From Eutreptiella sp. 'Long Island Sound 2002' (lineage: Eukaryota; Euglenozoa; Euglenophyceae; Eutreptiales; Eutreptiaceae): a stretch of 64,000 nt of DNA. Below the pieces are notes generated by a model. It was not told the DNA's origin, ran no database searches, and was given only the letters and a program-made list of their open reading frames with translations. The DNA is taken from the NCBI GenBank assembly GCA_964036045.1, contig OZ038388.1, positions 2,489,501 to 2,553,500 on the forward strand, in the 5' to 3' direction. The position numbers and the translations under genes are program-made. Numbering within the stretch: the stretch's first letter is position 1; each line of letters opens with the position of its first letter. Shown here in pieces: positions 12,256-24,456 of the stretch.

Positions 12256-12713
12256 GGCCGAGTGTTGTGAGGGAGGGAGCTGGGCAAGGGGGTTCTACAA
12301 GGGGTGGGCCTCAAATGGTTAGGATGCAGTGTCCACATTAGGCTCTGGCCGCGCCTGCCTCTCGGCGTTCACCGCCTTCTTTCCATCGTGCCAATGTTCG
12401 GCGCTTCCGCAGTGCGATTTGTGAGCTCAGGTTCATCCCTCGCCCCTCTGCTTCTGCTGGCCCTACTGGGGCTGTGGGCTCTATTGGGCTGTGCGTGCAT
12501 TCCGGTCAGGGGTCATTCCATCCCTGTGTTGCGGTTGGTAGTCCCATTCTACAAGGGGTGGGGTTGGGGGGGTTGAGATTTGGATTTGGGGGGGGCGATC
12601 GTAAGGCTCACACGATGCCCAGGGGATTGCCCGATGGCGTGCCCGACGACTCTCTGCATTTTGGTTGGCCATGTGGGGGTGGGGGGGAGCTCTCGGTAGG
12701 GGGGGAATGTTTG

Positions 12714-12737
12714 CCCGGCGCGCGCCGAGCGCGCTAC
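12714..12737. repeat. GC-rich palindromic repeat, copy 1
   Basis: GCCCGGCGCGCGCC followed by GAGCGCGCTA. An almost identical sequence in the same orientation occurs at 13446, and the two bracket the transposase-like ORF. Confidence 0.7.
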
Positions 12738-12739
12738 TT

Positions 12740-13099
12740 TTAGACTATGTTCCCCCCGAAGAGCCCCCAAGCACACCCCTTGGAAACACCCTTAGAATTA
12801 GGTGACCCAAATTGCCCCAGCTCAAGAAAGTTGCAAACTGGGGTACACAGTACCAATCTCGCTCCTTTAAGGGCGATCTTGGTCAACACCTTAGCAAGTT
12901 GGGAGAATGGGGGGTTAGGATAGCACAACCGCATCGATCTCCAATAGAAGCGATAGGCGTTATTGAGGTATCGCGAACAGTAGAGCTGCATCATAACATT
13001 GGTCCCACAAGTGTGGGTGTCAATACATTCAGTACAATAGTGCTCCTTACACTCATCACAAACTGCGACGGTGGAGCGTTCTGGCAACACAACACACAC
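12740..13099 (-). CDS. Cys-rich zinc-binding segment next to the DDE domain
   Basis: The frame begins CVVLPERSTVAVCDECKEH and continues YCTECIDTHTC, giving a C-x2-C-x4-C-x2-C pattern like a small treble-clef or B-box-type zinc site, then a Tyr/Arg-rich stretch and a stop near 12740. It follows the DDE frame at 13121 in a different phase on the same strand, so a short intron or an indel may connect the two. A C-terminal Cys-rich segment behind a DDE core is plausible for a domesticated or complete transposase. This is inference. Confidence 0.4.
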   Translation of the reverse strand: MCVVLPERSTVAVCDECKEHYCTECIDTHTCGTNVMMQLYCSRYLNNAYRFYWRSMRLCYPNPPFSQLAKVLTKIALKGARLVLCTPVCNFLELGQFGSPNSKGVSKGCAWGLFGGNIV

Positions 13100-13120
13100 A
13101 CTTCTGCCTCATCCTCTGCC

Positions 13121-13432
13121 TCATCTTGCGTGCCACAACCGAGCAAACAGCTGCTCAATGCGTGCCCTATACCACACGTGCACGTCATTGTAAGATTGTT
13201 GGCGGGCTGTCAAAGTGCCATTCTTTCTTCCAATGAATGGCACAATGACATGAATCTGGCCCTTATAAGCACCATCATGGCCCCCAAATTCGAAAACAAA
13301 GAAATCACCTCGGGTACGAGAAGGTCCATACCCATCCCAAATCAAAACATCTGTTGATGTCCCGGGGGCCAAGGGGCAAATCCATATAATATTGCCCAAC
13401 ATATCAACGGCAACAGTCCACCGGTAGGGCAC
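13121..13432 (-). CDS. Harbinger/DDE_4-like transposase, C-terminal catalytic part
   Basis: The frame reads WTVAVDMLGNIIWICPLAPG, STDVLIWDG, FEFGGHDGAYKG and ends in a helical stretch (YNDVHVWYRARIEQLFARL). Phrases of the type GDxGY and the R-x2-IE-x-LFxRL helix are those of PIF/Harbinger DDE transposases around the second Asp and the final Glu. An in-frame TGA lies just upstream, so the first catalytic part is missing, spliced from elsewhere or decayed. The reaction in intact members is cut-and-paste transposition. Flanking GC-rich repeats at 12714 and 13446 may be its ends or may be independent. Confidence 0.6.
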   Translation of the reverse strand: MPYRWTVAVDMLGNIIWICPLAPGTSTDVLIWDGYGPSRTRGDFFVFEFGGHDGAYKGQIHVIVPFIGRKNGTLTARQQSYNDVHVWYRARIEQLFARLWHAR

Positions 13433-13445
13433 GGGTCACAAAAGA

Positions 13446-13469
13446 TGCCCGGCGCGCGCCCGGCGCGCT
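13446..13469. repeat. GC-rich palindromic repeat, copy 2
   Basis: GCCCGGCGCGCGCC followed by CGGCGCGCTA. It is a near-copy of the sequence at 12714 and self-complementary, so direct and inverted orientation cannot be told apart with certainty. Confidence 0.7.
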
Positions 13470-13639
13470 AACGTTCTCCCAGGGGCAGGCGTCAGGGGAG
13501 GGGGGCTGGCATGAATCCCACTCCTCCTACGGCTGTCAAAGCGCAGGGCTGGGAAATTGTGGCTGTGCAACGCTCCCGCTCAGAGTTTGAGAGCGCAAAA
13601 AAGCCTTCAGCACAACGTTTCTCGTGGCTCGCGAAGGTG

Positions 13640-16600
13640 CGTGTGGAGCACGGATAGTCTACCTGCATCGTAGTGTCCACAGCATTTCTTGCCCATGCAA
13701 TGTAGGGATTCAGGCATTCCCAGGTGCTCTAATTGTCCACCGCTTTCTGTGGGCAGGGCTGGAGGTCACAAAATGTGCGTCCACCCCCCCCCCCCCATCG
13801 TAGAATAGTCCTACCGTCACCACGTTACCGACCAACCCTCTATCACTGCACGGGGGGGGGGGTCACCCAACCCTGAGAATCTCCTCCAGCTATTGAAGAA
13901 TGGCAGGGCAAGGGACCACGGAATGCAACCCCCCCCCTCACCCCCGTAACAAGCCTCAGCAATGGCACATGAGGCAACCCCCCCCCCCCGCACACAAATT
14001 CTATCCATGGGTCGAGTACTGCAATCAGCCCCAACCAGAGTCCCTTTGTGGCCACGTCCTGACATTGCTGTGCATGAGGCGTGGTGCAGGTGAAGGGGCC
14101 TCTTGGCATCGGGTCCCACTCCCAATACCCAGTAGTCCTGCAGCAGGCATAATACTCACTACCGTCCGCAAGCATCCAAACCCCGTCAGTTTGCTCACAG
14201 TCGCTCTTTCCAATGCTTTCTAATGCCTCTGCTGCCCTCCCGCCGCCCTTGATTCGCCTTTTACGGTCGGCGGGTCGCGTACATACATCCCAGTGCCGCT
14301 GTTTAGCTTCGCATTGCTGTCAGTCATCATCGCTGCTGCAGTCTGTGAGTGTCAACACCCATGAGAAGAGGAAGTGAGAAGGAAGCAGCAAACTTGATGA
14401 GGCAGCACACAAGGGGTGGGGAAAGGCAGTATTGTCACCTCTCCATCCATTTGCAGTCCGGACAAAACGGGACATTTTTGCTTTCCAGCTTGCTCTGCTC
14501 TGCGGGAGGCAGAGTCGCAAGCTGGAACCCCACAGCCTGCCACAAATTGACAGCATTCGGGGCGGGTCTCAGGAGTACTCGGCTGCAGCACGTGGCCTCC
14601 ATCAGCTTGTCGTTGAACTTCCCTCCCAAGCCTTCGCCTGAGTGCGCCTTGGAAATGGCGAAGAGGACGATGTCCTCCACCTGGACACAGGCAAGGGGCA
14701 AAGGCAGGGAGTGCAACATCACGGCAGGCCAGTGTAGTGAGGAAACGATGGCAGGTAGCCCCCCCCCCCCCAAGGCGGAGGTGCGTGTGGTGCAATGATA
14801 GTCTACCCATAGCGTAGTGTCCACAACATTTCTTGCCCATGGGATGCAGGGATTCGGGCCTTCCCAGGTGCTCTAATTGTCCACCGCCGTCTGTGGGCAG
14901 GGCTGGAGGTCACGAAATGTGCGTCCACCCCCCACCCATCGTAGAATAGTCCTGCCGTCACCACGTTACCGACCAACCCTCTATCACTGCACGGGCCATG
15001 AGGCAACGGAAACTGGGCTCGCATACGCCCCCGTGTCACAGGCGCATGGTCATAACCACATTGTTCAGTGTTTTGCTTGCTGCACTGCAGCGTAGACCAG
15101 TTCTGTACCACACCAGGTGGTTGCTGACTGTCATCACTGCACGGGGGGGGGGGGGGGCGGTCACCCAACCGTGAGAATCTCCTCCAGCTATTGAAGACTG
15201 GCAGGGCCAGGGACCACGGAATGCAACCCCCCCCCTCATCCCCGTAACAAGCTTCAGCAATGGCACATGCGCACATGAGGCGCACCCCCCCCCCCCCCGC
15301 ACACAAAATCTATCCATGGGTTGAGTACTACAATCAGCCCCAACCAGAGTCCCTTCCCTTCCCTTTCCTGACATTGCTGTGCATAAGGCGCGGTGCATGT
15401 GACAAGGCCTCTTGGCATCGGGTCCCACTCCCAATACCCAGCAGTTCTGCAACAGGCATAATACTCACTACCGTCCGCAAGCATCCAAACCCCGTCAGTT
15501 TGCTCACAATCGCCCTTTCCAATGCTTTCTAATGCTTCTGCTGCCCTCCCGCCGCCCTTGATTCGCCTTTTACGGTCGGCGGGTCGGGTACATTCATCCT
15601 AGTGCCGCTGTTCAGCTTCCCATTGCTGTTAGTCATCATCCCTGCTGCAGTCTGTGAGTGTCAACACCCATGAGAAGAGGAAGTGAGAAGGAAGCAGCAG
15701 ACTTGATGAGGCAGCACACAAGGGGTGGGGAAAGGCAGTATCTGCACCTCTCCATCCATTTGCAGTCCGGACAAAACGGGACATTTTTGCTTTCCAGCTT
15801 GCTCTGCTCTGCGGGAGGCAGAGTCGCAAGCTGGAACCCCACAGCCTGCCACAAATTGACAGCATTCGGGGCGGGTCTCAGGAGTACTCGGCTGCAGCAC
15901 GTGGCCTCCATCAGCTTGTCGCTGAACTTCCCTCCCAAGCCTTCGCCTGAGTGCGCCTTGGAAATGGCGAAGAGGACGATGTCCTCCACCTGGACATAGG
16001 CAAGGGGCAAAGGCAAGGAGTGCAACATCACGGTAGGCAAGTGTAGTGAGCGAACGATGGCAGGTAGCCCCCCCCCCCCTCCCAAGGCGGAGGTGCGTGT
16101 GGAGCACTGATAGTCTACCCAAAGTGTAGTGTCCAGGGCTGGAGGTCACGAAATGTGCGTCCACCCCCCCCCACATTGTGGAATAGTCTTGCCGTCACCA
16201 CGTTACCGACCAACCCTCTATCACTGCACGGGGGCCATGAGGCAACGGAAACTGGGCTCGCACACGCCCCCGTGTCACACGCGCATGGTCATAACCACAT
16301 TGCTCAGTGTTTTGCTTGCTGCACTGCACCGTAGACCAGTTCTGTACCACGTAGACCAGTTCTGCACGGGGGGGAGGTCACCCAACCCTGAGAATCTCCT
16401 CCGCCTATTGAAGACTAGCAGGGCCATGGACCACGGAATGCAACCCGCCCCCTCACCCCCGTAACAAGCCTCAGCAATGGCACATGCGCACATGAGCCCC
16501 CCCCCCCCCCCGCACACAAATTCTCTCCATGGGTTGAGTACTACAACCAGCCCCAACCAGAGTCCCTCTGTGGCCACGTCCTGACATTGCTGTGCATGAG

Positions 16601-17290
16601 GCGTGGTGCATGTGACAGGGCCTCTTGGCATCGGGTCCCACTCCCAATACCCAGTAGTCCTGCAGCAGGCATAATACTCACTACCGTCCGCAAGCATCCA
16701 AACCCCGTCAGTTTGCTCACAGTCGCTCTTTCCAATGCTTTCTAATGCCTCTGCTGCTCTCCCGCCGCCCTTGATTCGCCTTTTACGGTCGGCGGGTCGC
16801 GTACATACATCCCAGTGCCGCTGCTTAGCTTCCCATTGTTGTCAGTCATCATCCCTGCTGCAGTCTGTGAGTGTCAACACCCATGAGAAGAGGAAGTGAG
16901 AAGGAAGCAGCAAACTTGATGAGGCGGCACACAAGGGGTGGGGAAAGGCAGTATCTGCACCTCTCCATCCATTTGCAGTCCCGACAAAACGGGACATTTT
17001 TGCTTTCCAGCTTGCTCTGCTCCGCGGGATGCAGAGTCGCAAGCTGGAACCCCACAGCCTGCCACAAATTGACAGCATTCGGGGCGGGTCTCAGGAGTAC
17101 TCGGCTGCAACACGTGGCCTCCGTCAGCTTGTCGCTGAACTTCCTTCCCAAGTCTTTGCCTGAGTGCGCCTTGGAAATGGCGAAGAGGACAATGTCCTCC
17201 ACCTGGACACAGGCAAGGGGCAAAGGCAGGGAGTGCAACATCACGGTAGGCCAGTGCAGTGAGCGAACGATGGCAGGTAGCCCACCCCCC
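13640..17290. repeat. Three tandem copies of a 1.2-1.3 kb exon-bearing unit
   Basis: The anchor GCGGGAGGCAGAGTCGCAAG occurs at 14502 and 15811 and, with one substitution, at 17024, giving periods of 1309 and 1213 bp. Copies are nearly identical except for poly-G/C tracts of varying length and a deletion of about 80 bp in the third copy near 16129. Within each copy there are conserved blocks that read as Cys-rich exons on the minus strand. Confidence 0.9.
13665..17207 (-). CDS. Hypothetical gene with triplicated Cys-rich exon modules
   Basis: Block A (17207-16966 approx., 15993-15749 approx., 14680-14439) starts after a good acceptor (TGTCCAG) and reads VEDIVLFAISKAHSG to CPDCKWME before a GT donor. 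Block B (about 16720-16500, 15500-15300, 14210-13990) reads SDCEQTDGVWMLADGSEYYA, then CCR and YWEWDPMPRG. Block C (13750-13665, 14895-14812, deleted in the third copy) reads LEHLGMPESLHCMGKKCCGH and ends at a GTAGAC donor. In block B the differences between copies 1 and 2 are mostly silent in this frame (TGC/TGT, AGG/AGA, GAC/GAT), which supports coding. Exon joins are not all phase-consistent, so it may be one gene with repeated modules or three tandem paralogues. The family is not recognised. Confidence 0.45.
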
Positions 17291-17423
17291 CCCCCCCCCG
17301 GGGCCAGCAGAGCCCGCCCTTAATTCAAACCAGCGCCCCTCCTTGGAGCTGCAATGGACCGTAGAACCTTCCCCCCCCCCCAGACTATGCATTGGCCGAC
17401 ACAAAATCTGTTGACAAAGCTGT

Positions 17424-18460
17424 TCATGGCCTGTTTGGATGTTGGGGATGGCTGTGGTAGGGACAATTTGGCAGCTGTGCGGCTTTCACAAAGGCAGACA
17501 AGGTGCCCACCGGAATGACCCAACCACCATTGGCATCTATTTGGGCATCCAAAAAGACCACATGCCCATTCCTAAATTCATATCCCGGACCAAATCGTTT
17601 CGTCCACCGCAACAAGGCCGGATCACTAGTCGTTGCAACAAAGGGCAAAAATGGACCTGTCACGGTGATGGCATGTCCCGTCGCAAGCGCCTCCCTAGTG
17701 GTACATTATACCCGTGCACCGTCAACCGTGCACCATGAAAAACAAAACATGCCCACACGACACGTCCGTTGCAAGCCCCATATGAAGGTCACTAGTGCAA
17801 GAAAGATAGCCCCAACAGTGACAGCATCCTCATCAACATCGTAACAGTCGGACAATTCAAGATTAGCAAGATTCGTGGGGGTTTATGCAAACCGGGGAGT
17901 TTGTGCCGTGTCCCGCAGCCAATTGGTTGATGCATGTCCAGAATTGCTATTGAAATACTCATTGACAAGTTGTGTAATATGCACGGTGTTCCCGCCGCAT
18001 GGGACAAGGGCTTGACTCCGGTTTGAACCATGGCAACGCAACCACGATTCCAGGGAACAAGCACCGGTGGGATCGCTTTCTCCCATTCCTTTGGTGTTTG
18101 GGGCGACCTCCAGAAACTCATCTTCCTTGTCCAACACAAGTGGGACAACACAAGGTTTCAAAAGGGTTGTGCTGCTTTGGAAAACAGATTCCAGGACGAT
18201 TCGCGCAGATGACTCAATTTGCGGGTGTTGCTCAAGGATGGCAGTGGCACGTGCTATACCCCTTTTCCAAACCATTTTGAGATCAACACTTTGCAAACAA
18301 CAATTTGCCGTGTACCGGAGCGCAGTCAATTAATCTGCGGTGTAGCGCTCATGCCGCTTGCACCAATTAGGATGTGCAAGAAAAAAGTCTGGGATGTCCA
18401 AAACAGCCTGCAGGCGGTCCCGCAATTGCAATTACATCAACATTGTGGTTGTGGTTCAAG
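17424..18460 (-). pseudogene. Hypothetical gene, broken by an in-frame stop
   Basis: A protein-like frame reads QLRDRLQAVLDIPDFFLAHP and HERYTAD, hits TAA near 18333, then continues in the same frame as LTALRYTANCCLQSVDLKM to DKEDEFLEVAP (to 17883). A further frame at 17424-17663 reads LLRWTKRFGPGYEFRNGHVV and FLDAQIDANGGWVIP. Uninterrupted protein-like text on both sides of one stop suggests a recent nonsense change, a sequencing error or stop read-through. The family is not recognised. Confidence 0.4.
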
Positions 18461-19149
18461 GTGCGGGTACTGGAAAACAAGCTCTCAACCAACCGCGACC
18501 CCATTTGGCATTAGTACAAGGATGCCATGGGGTCATGGACTTGCATTACTTTTACGGCCATGAAGAGGGTTTGAAAAGTTACTTGCCACGGCAAATATAG
18601 GCTTGCGGGTACGGATTTTTTCCATATTTATTGAATCCGTACCACACCAACTAATGGCCCGTGGACAAGTTTTCTACAGCAAAGTACAAACTAAGCTTGA
18701 GGTGAAAAGGCCCTGACAAAAATAGATCAAACACTTGCCCGGTCAAGTGGGCGGAATCGTTGCGTAAAGCTGTGTACTCGGGGTTCCAACAAAAGGCTAC
18801 AAAATCAGAATTGGCTACCTCCCCCCTGCCTTCTCGGGGGCCGGGAAGTGGGCAGAATGGCTACGTGACCCCGGCGCTCTAAGGACCCCAAAAGAGGGGA
18901 CAAAATCAAAATTGGCGACCCCACAACTACCTTCTCGGGGGGCCTGAAGACGGCGGAATTGCTACATAACCCCCGCGTTCTTGGGGGTCCCCCAAAAGGG
19001 AAACAAAATCAGAATTGGCTACATCACCCCTGCCTTATCGGGGGTCTAGAAGAGGGCCAAATTCTCGAGGGCCCGAAAGTGGGCGGAATGGCTATGTAAC
19101 CCCTGCGTTCTCGGGGGTCCCCCAAAAAAAGAAGAGAAGATCAGAAGTG

Positions 19150-19590
19150 GCTAGCGCAGGGCTTACATAGCCGTTCCGCCCAATTTCCGACCCTCGAGAA
19201 GCCACGGGTAAGGAGGCCAATTCTCATTTTGTCCCCTCTTTTGGGGGACAACCGAGAACATAGGGGTCACGTAGCCATTCCGCCCACTTTGAGACCCCCG
19301 AGAAGGCAGGGGTGAGATAGCCAATTCTGATTTTGTCCCCTGTTGTGGGGACTTTCGAGAAAACAGGGGTTACATAGCCATTCCGCCCTGTTTCGCGCCC
19401 CCGGGAGGGCAGGGATGGGGTAGCCACTTCTGATTTTGTCCCCTTTTTTAGGCGTACCCCCCGAGAGCGTTGGGGATACATAGCCATTCGGGCAGCCAGA
19501 AAGGCAGGGGTGATGTAGCCAATTCTGATTTCGTCCCCTCTTGTGGGACCCCAAGAACGTAGGGGTCACGTAGCCATTTCATCCACTTTC
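19150..19590. repeat. Inverted block of the 103-bp satellite
   Basis: Here units read as reverse complement (GTAGCCATTCCGCCCACTTT, then GAGAAGGCAGGGG and GATTTTGTCCCC), whereas units on both sides are in the forward orientation. It holds about four units. Confidence 0.9.
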
Positions 19591-20079
19591 AAGCCCCCCT
19601 GGGAGTCCCCAATAAGAGGGAACAAATCAGAATTGGCCACCTTACCCTTTCCTTCTCGGTGGCCCGAAAGTGGGCTAAAAAGCTACGTAAACCCTGTGTT
19701 CTCGGGCATCCCAAAAGAGGGGGGAAATCGGAAGTGGCTAGATCACACCTGCCTTCTCGGGGTCTTAAAGTGGGCAAAATGGCTACGTGACCCCTACGTT
19801 CTTGGGGGCCCGAATAGAGGGGACAAAATCAGAATTGGCTACCCCACCCCCTCCTTCCTGGGAGCCCGAAGGGCTACGTAAGGCGTGTGTTCTCCGGGGT
19901 ACGTCTGGAAAAGGGGACAAAATGAGAATTGGCTACCCCACTCCCGCCTTGTCAGGGGCCCGAAAGTGGGTGGAAATACTACCTAACCCCTGTGTTCTCG
20001 GGGTTGCCCCTGAAAGTGGGGAAAAAATCAGAATCGGCTAGCCCACCCCTACGTTCTTGGGGGCCCGAAATAGGGCGGA

Positions 20080-20840
20080 ACGGCTACGTAACACCTATGT
20101 TCTCAGGGGTCCTAACAACAGGCGACAAAATCAGAATTGGCTACCTCATCCTTGCCTTCCCGGATGGCCAAAAATGCGCGGAATTGCTACGTAACGCCGG
20201 CGTTCTCACGGGGCCCAGAAAAGGGGAACAAAATCAGAATCGGTGGCCCAACCCCTGTCTTCTGAGGGCCCTTGGACAGGGCGGAACGGCTATGTAATCC
20301 CCGCGTTCTTGGGGGTCCCCCAAAAGGGAAACAAAATAAGACGTGGCTACATCACCCTTGCCTTCTCGGGGGTCCAAAAGAGGGCCAAATTCTCCGGGGC
20401 CCAAAAGTGGGCGGAATGGATGCACAACCCCTGCGTTCTAAGGGGTCCCCAAGAAAACAAGAGAATATCAAAAGTGCCTACCTCACCCCTATCTTCTCGG
20501 GTGTCCAAAAGTGGGTGGAATGGCTACGTGACCCCTGCGTTCTCAGGGCCCAAAAGAGGGGACAACATCAGAATTGGCTACATCAGCCCTGCCTTCCCAG
20601 GGGTGCGAATGGCTATGTGACCCATGCGTTCTCGGGGGTAGGCCAGAACAGGGGAGAAAATCAGGATTGGCTAGCCCACCCCTACCTTCCCGGGGGCATG
20701 AAATAGGGCAGAGCGGCTGTGCAACCCCTGAGTTCTCGGGGGTCCCCAAAAGAGGTGACAAAATCACAATTGCCTATCTCACCGCTGCCTTCTCGGGGGC
20801 CTAAAAGTGGGCGGAAAGGCTACGCAACCCCTACCTTCTC
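20080..20840. repeat. Segmental duplication inside the satellite, copy 1 (copy 2 at 23750-24500)
   Basis: About seven consecutive units share unit-specific variants with 23750-24500, for example AACAACAGGCGACAAAATCA, ATGCGCGGAATTGC and GCCGGCGTTCTCACGG in the same order. This is a block duplication with about 3.67 kb spacing, not independent units. Confidence 0.85.
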
Positions 20841-20844
20841 GGAG

Positions 20845-21915
20845 GTTGACGTCCTACAGCCGCTAGTCCCGACCCCCGGGGCCGGGGCTGCTGCGGGCGA
20901 TGGGGCTATGGGGGCTTAGAGGGGGCAGCAACTCACCATCCTCCTCCAACACTGCGATCCTGCGCGACCTATGCCGGGAGCCTTTGGCCTTGGGGCTCAG
21001 CGTGGGGGTGCCCTGCACGGTGTGAGCCGGGATATCCACCAACGCACGGTCCGGCGTGGGAGGGTTCTTCACTGCCGGGGTGCTCTTGCAGCTCCCGGTG
21101 TCCGACGTGGCCGCGCTTGTCGCGCTTCCGACGCGCGCGCTTTCTGGCGGCAGCCAATTGGGGTGGTGGGTCTAGGACTGCTTGCTGGACAAGGGATTGG
21201 CGGTGCCCACGACTGGGATGACGGCCTAGTATTCCGGGTGGACCCTCCCGGTCGGGGACGTGCTGCCCTCACCGGTCCGCTGCATCTGCATTTCGAACCA
21301 CCGCGAGTGGCGTGTGGGTTTCTTGGGCTCCAAGCGCGTCTTCCACGCCGCCTGCTCTAGCCGGACTCCGGTGGGTGTGGCAGCACGTCCCGGGGGTGCA
21401 CCTCGGGGCGGGAGCGCGTAGCCCTGGTGAGCACATAAGCACACATGCCATGCGTGCGGACAAGGAAGAAGAGGGCTTGCAGGTTGTCCATGCGGGTCAG
21501 CCAAGTGGGACGGTAACGTGTAATTTTGGGACTCACTGGCGTGAGTCCATGGCACGGGTCTAGGGGCCTGGTTGGTGACTGTGCAGCACAATCGGTGTCC
21601 ATTGCGATTGCATTTTTGTGTGTGTGTGACCTCCTCGAGGGTGCAGTTGTGTCTATCAGGAGGGGAGGGTCAAACCATTGCAGCCGGGTGCCCATGTGGC
21701 GTCCACTCCCCTGCTGGAGGCGGCAAGCTTCACATGTAGTTATTCCCATGGGAGTTACCTGAGGCTGCACGCCCAGCCTTGCATGAGGAATGCAATTTCG
21801 TGAAGATCATGCTCTGCACGCAAGATATAGGCTTGGAATGCGGAGCAGGGGTTCAAGCCATGGTATAGGGCCGGGGTGGGTGATCAAGAAGCAGGGACTC
21901 ATCCTCCACTTGCAC
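20845..21915 (-). other. GC-rich island inside the satellite, possible retroelement fragment
   Basis: About 1.07 kb without satellite units. On the minus strand, Pro/Ser/Arg-rich frames occur (20863-21072; 20969-21157 with KRARRKRDKRG; 21226-21591; 21357-21770 with TTCEACRLQQG and WLTRMDNLQALFFLV). The basic Pro-rich and Cys-bearing pieces resemble ORF1/gag-like parts of retroelements, but no catalytic motif is visible. Treat as an unrecognised insertion. Confidence 0.35.
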
Positions 21916-24456
21916 CATGCTCGAAGCCGGGGGTCCCCCACAAGACGGGATACAAATAGAAGTGGCTACATCACACCTGCCTTCTCTGGGGCTTGAAAGT
22001 GGGCAAAATGGCTACGTGACCCCTACATTCTCCGGGGCGCTAGAAGAAGGCACAAAATCAGAATTGGTTACCCCATCCCCTCCTTCCTAGGGGCCCGAAT
22101 GGCTATGTAACCCCTGCGTTCTCGGGGGTACGCCCGAAAGGGGGACCAAACCAGAATTGGCTACCACACCCCTGCCTTCTCGAGGGCCCGAAAGTGGGTG
22201 GAAACACTACGTAACCCCTACGTCTTGGGGGTTCCCCCAAAAGAGGGGACAAAAGCAGAATTTTTTAGCCACCCCGACCCACTCGGGGCCCGAAATAGGG
22301 TGGAATGGCTACGTAACCCCTGCGTTCTCGGGGGTACCCGGAACGGGCGACAAAATCAGAATTGGCCAGCTCACCCCTGCATTTTCGGGGTCCCGAAAGT
22401 GGGTGGAATGGCTACGTAACCCGTGCGTTCTCGCAAGTCCCCAAAAGAGGGGACAAAATGAGAATTGCCTGTCTCAGCCTTGGCTTCTGTAGGGTCCGGA
22501 AAAGCGCGGAACGGCTATGTAACCCCTGCATTCTTGGGAGTCCCGAAGAAGAGGGGACAAAATCAGAATTGGCTACCTCACCCGTGCCTTCTCGGGGGCC
22601 CGAAAGTGGGCGGAACGGCTACGTAATGGCATTCTTTCGACCCCCGAGAACGCAAAAGACGGGAGAAAATCAGAAGTGGCTACATCACCTCTGCCTTCTC
22701 GGGGGCCTCAAAGTGGGCGGAATGGTTACTTGACAGCTGTGTTCTCGGGGGCCCTAGAAGAGGGGACAAAACCGCTATCGGCTACAACAACACCGCCTTC
22801 CCGGGGGCCCAAATGGCTACGTAACCCATGCGTCCTCGGGCGTACACCTGAAAAGGGGACAAAATCAGAATTGGCTACCCCACCTTCTCGGCTACCCCAC
22901 CCCTGCCTTCTCAGGGGCCCGAAAGTGAGCGGAATGGCTACGTAACCCCTATGTTCTTGTGGGTGCCGCCAAAAGAGGGGACAAAATCAGAATTGCCTGC
23001 CTCGGCCCTAGCTTCTAGAGGGTCCGAAATAGGGCGGAACGGCTACGTAACCCCTGCGTTCTTGGGAGTCCCGAAGAACAAGGGACAAAATCAGAATTGG
23101 CTATCTTAGCCGTGCCATCTTGGGGAGCCAAAAGTTGGCGGAACGGCTACGTAACCCCTGCGTTCTTGGGAGTCCCGAAGAAGAAGGGACAAAATCAGAA
23201 TTGGCTATCTTATCCGTGCCATCTTGGGGAGCCAAAAGTTGGCGGAACGGCTACGTAACCCCTCCATTCTAGGGGTCCCCCATAAGAGGGCAAAGAATTA
23301 GAAGTGGTTACATCACCCCGGCCTTCTCGGGGGGCATAAAAGTGGGCGGAATGCCTATTTGACCCTTGCGTTCTTCGGGACCCCAGGAGAGGGGACAAAA
23401 CCAGAATTGGCTACCCCACCACCGCCTTCCCGGGGCCCGAATGGCTACGTAACCACTGCGTTCTCGGGGGCACACCAGAAAGTGGGACAAAATCAGAGGT
23501 GGCTACCCCACCGCTCTCGGTGGCCCGGAAGTGGGTGGAATTGCGATGTGACCCCTGCATTCTCGGCGGTCCCCCAAAAAGGAGAAGACAAAATCGTAAA
23601 ATTGGCTACCGTAGCCTTGCCTTCTCGGGGCCCCGAAAGTGCGCGGTACACCCTAACCCCTACGTTCTTGGAGATTCCCAAAAAAGAGTGGAGAAAATCA
23701 GAATTGGCTAGCCCACCCAAACCTTCTTGGGGGCCCGAAATGGGGTGGAACGGCTACGTAACACCTATGTTCTCAGGGGTCCTAACAACAGGCGACAAAA
23801 TCAGAATTGGCTACCTCATCCTTGCCTTCTCGGAAGGCCAAAAATGCGCGAAATTGCTACGTAACGCCGGCGTTCTCACGGGGCCCAGAAAAGGGGGACA
23901 AAATCAGAATCGGTGGCCCAACCCCTGTCTTCTGAGGGGCCCCGGACAGGGCGGAACGGCTATGTAATCCCCGCGTTCTTGGGGGTCCCCCAAAAGGGAA
24001 ACAAAATAAGACGTGGCTACATCACCCTTGCCTTCTCGGGGGTCCAAAAGAGGGCCAAATTCTCCGGGGCCCAAAAGTGGGCGGAATAGCAATGCAACCC
24101 CATTCTAAGGGGTCCCCAAGAAAAAAACATAAAATCAAAAGTGCCTACCTCACCCCTACCTTCTCGGGTGTCCAAAAGTGGGTGGAATGGCTACGTGACC
24201 CCTGCATTCTCAGGGCCCCAAAAGAGGGGACAACATCAGAATTGGCTACATCAGCCCTGCCTTCCCAGGGGTGCAAATGGCTATGTCACCCCTGCGTTCT
24301 CGGGGGCAGGCCACAAAAGCGGACAAAATCAGGATTGGCTAGCCCACCCCTACCCTCCCGGGGGCCCAAAACACGGCAGAATGGCTGTGAAGCCTCTCAG
24401 TTCTTGGGGGTCCCCACAAGAGGGGACAAAATCAGAATTGGCTATCTCAGCCTTGC

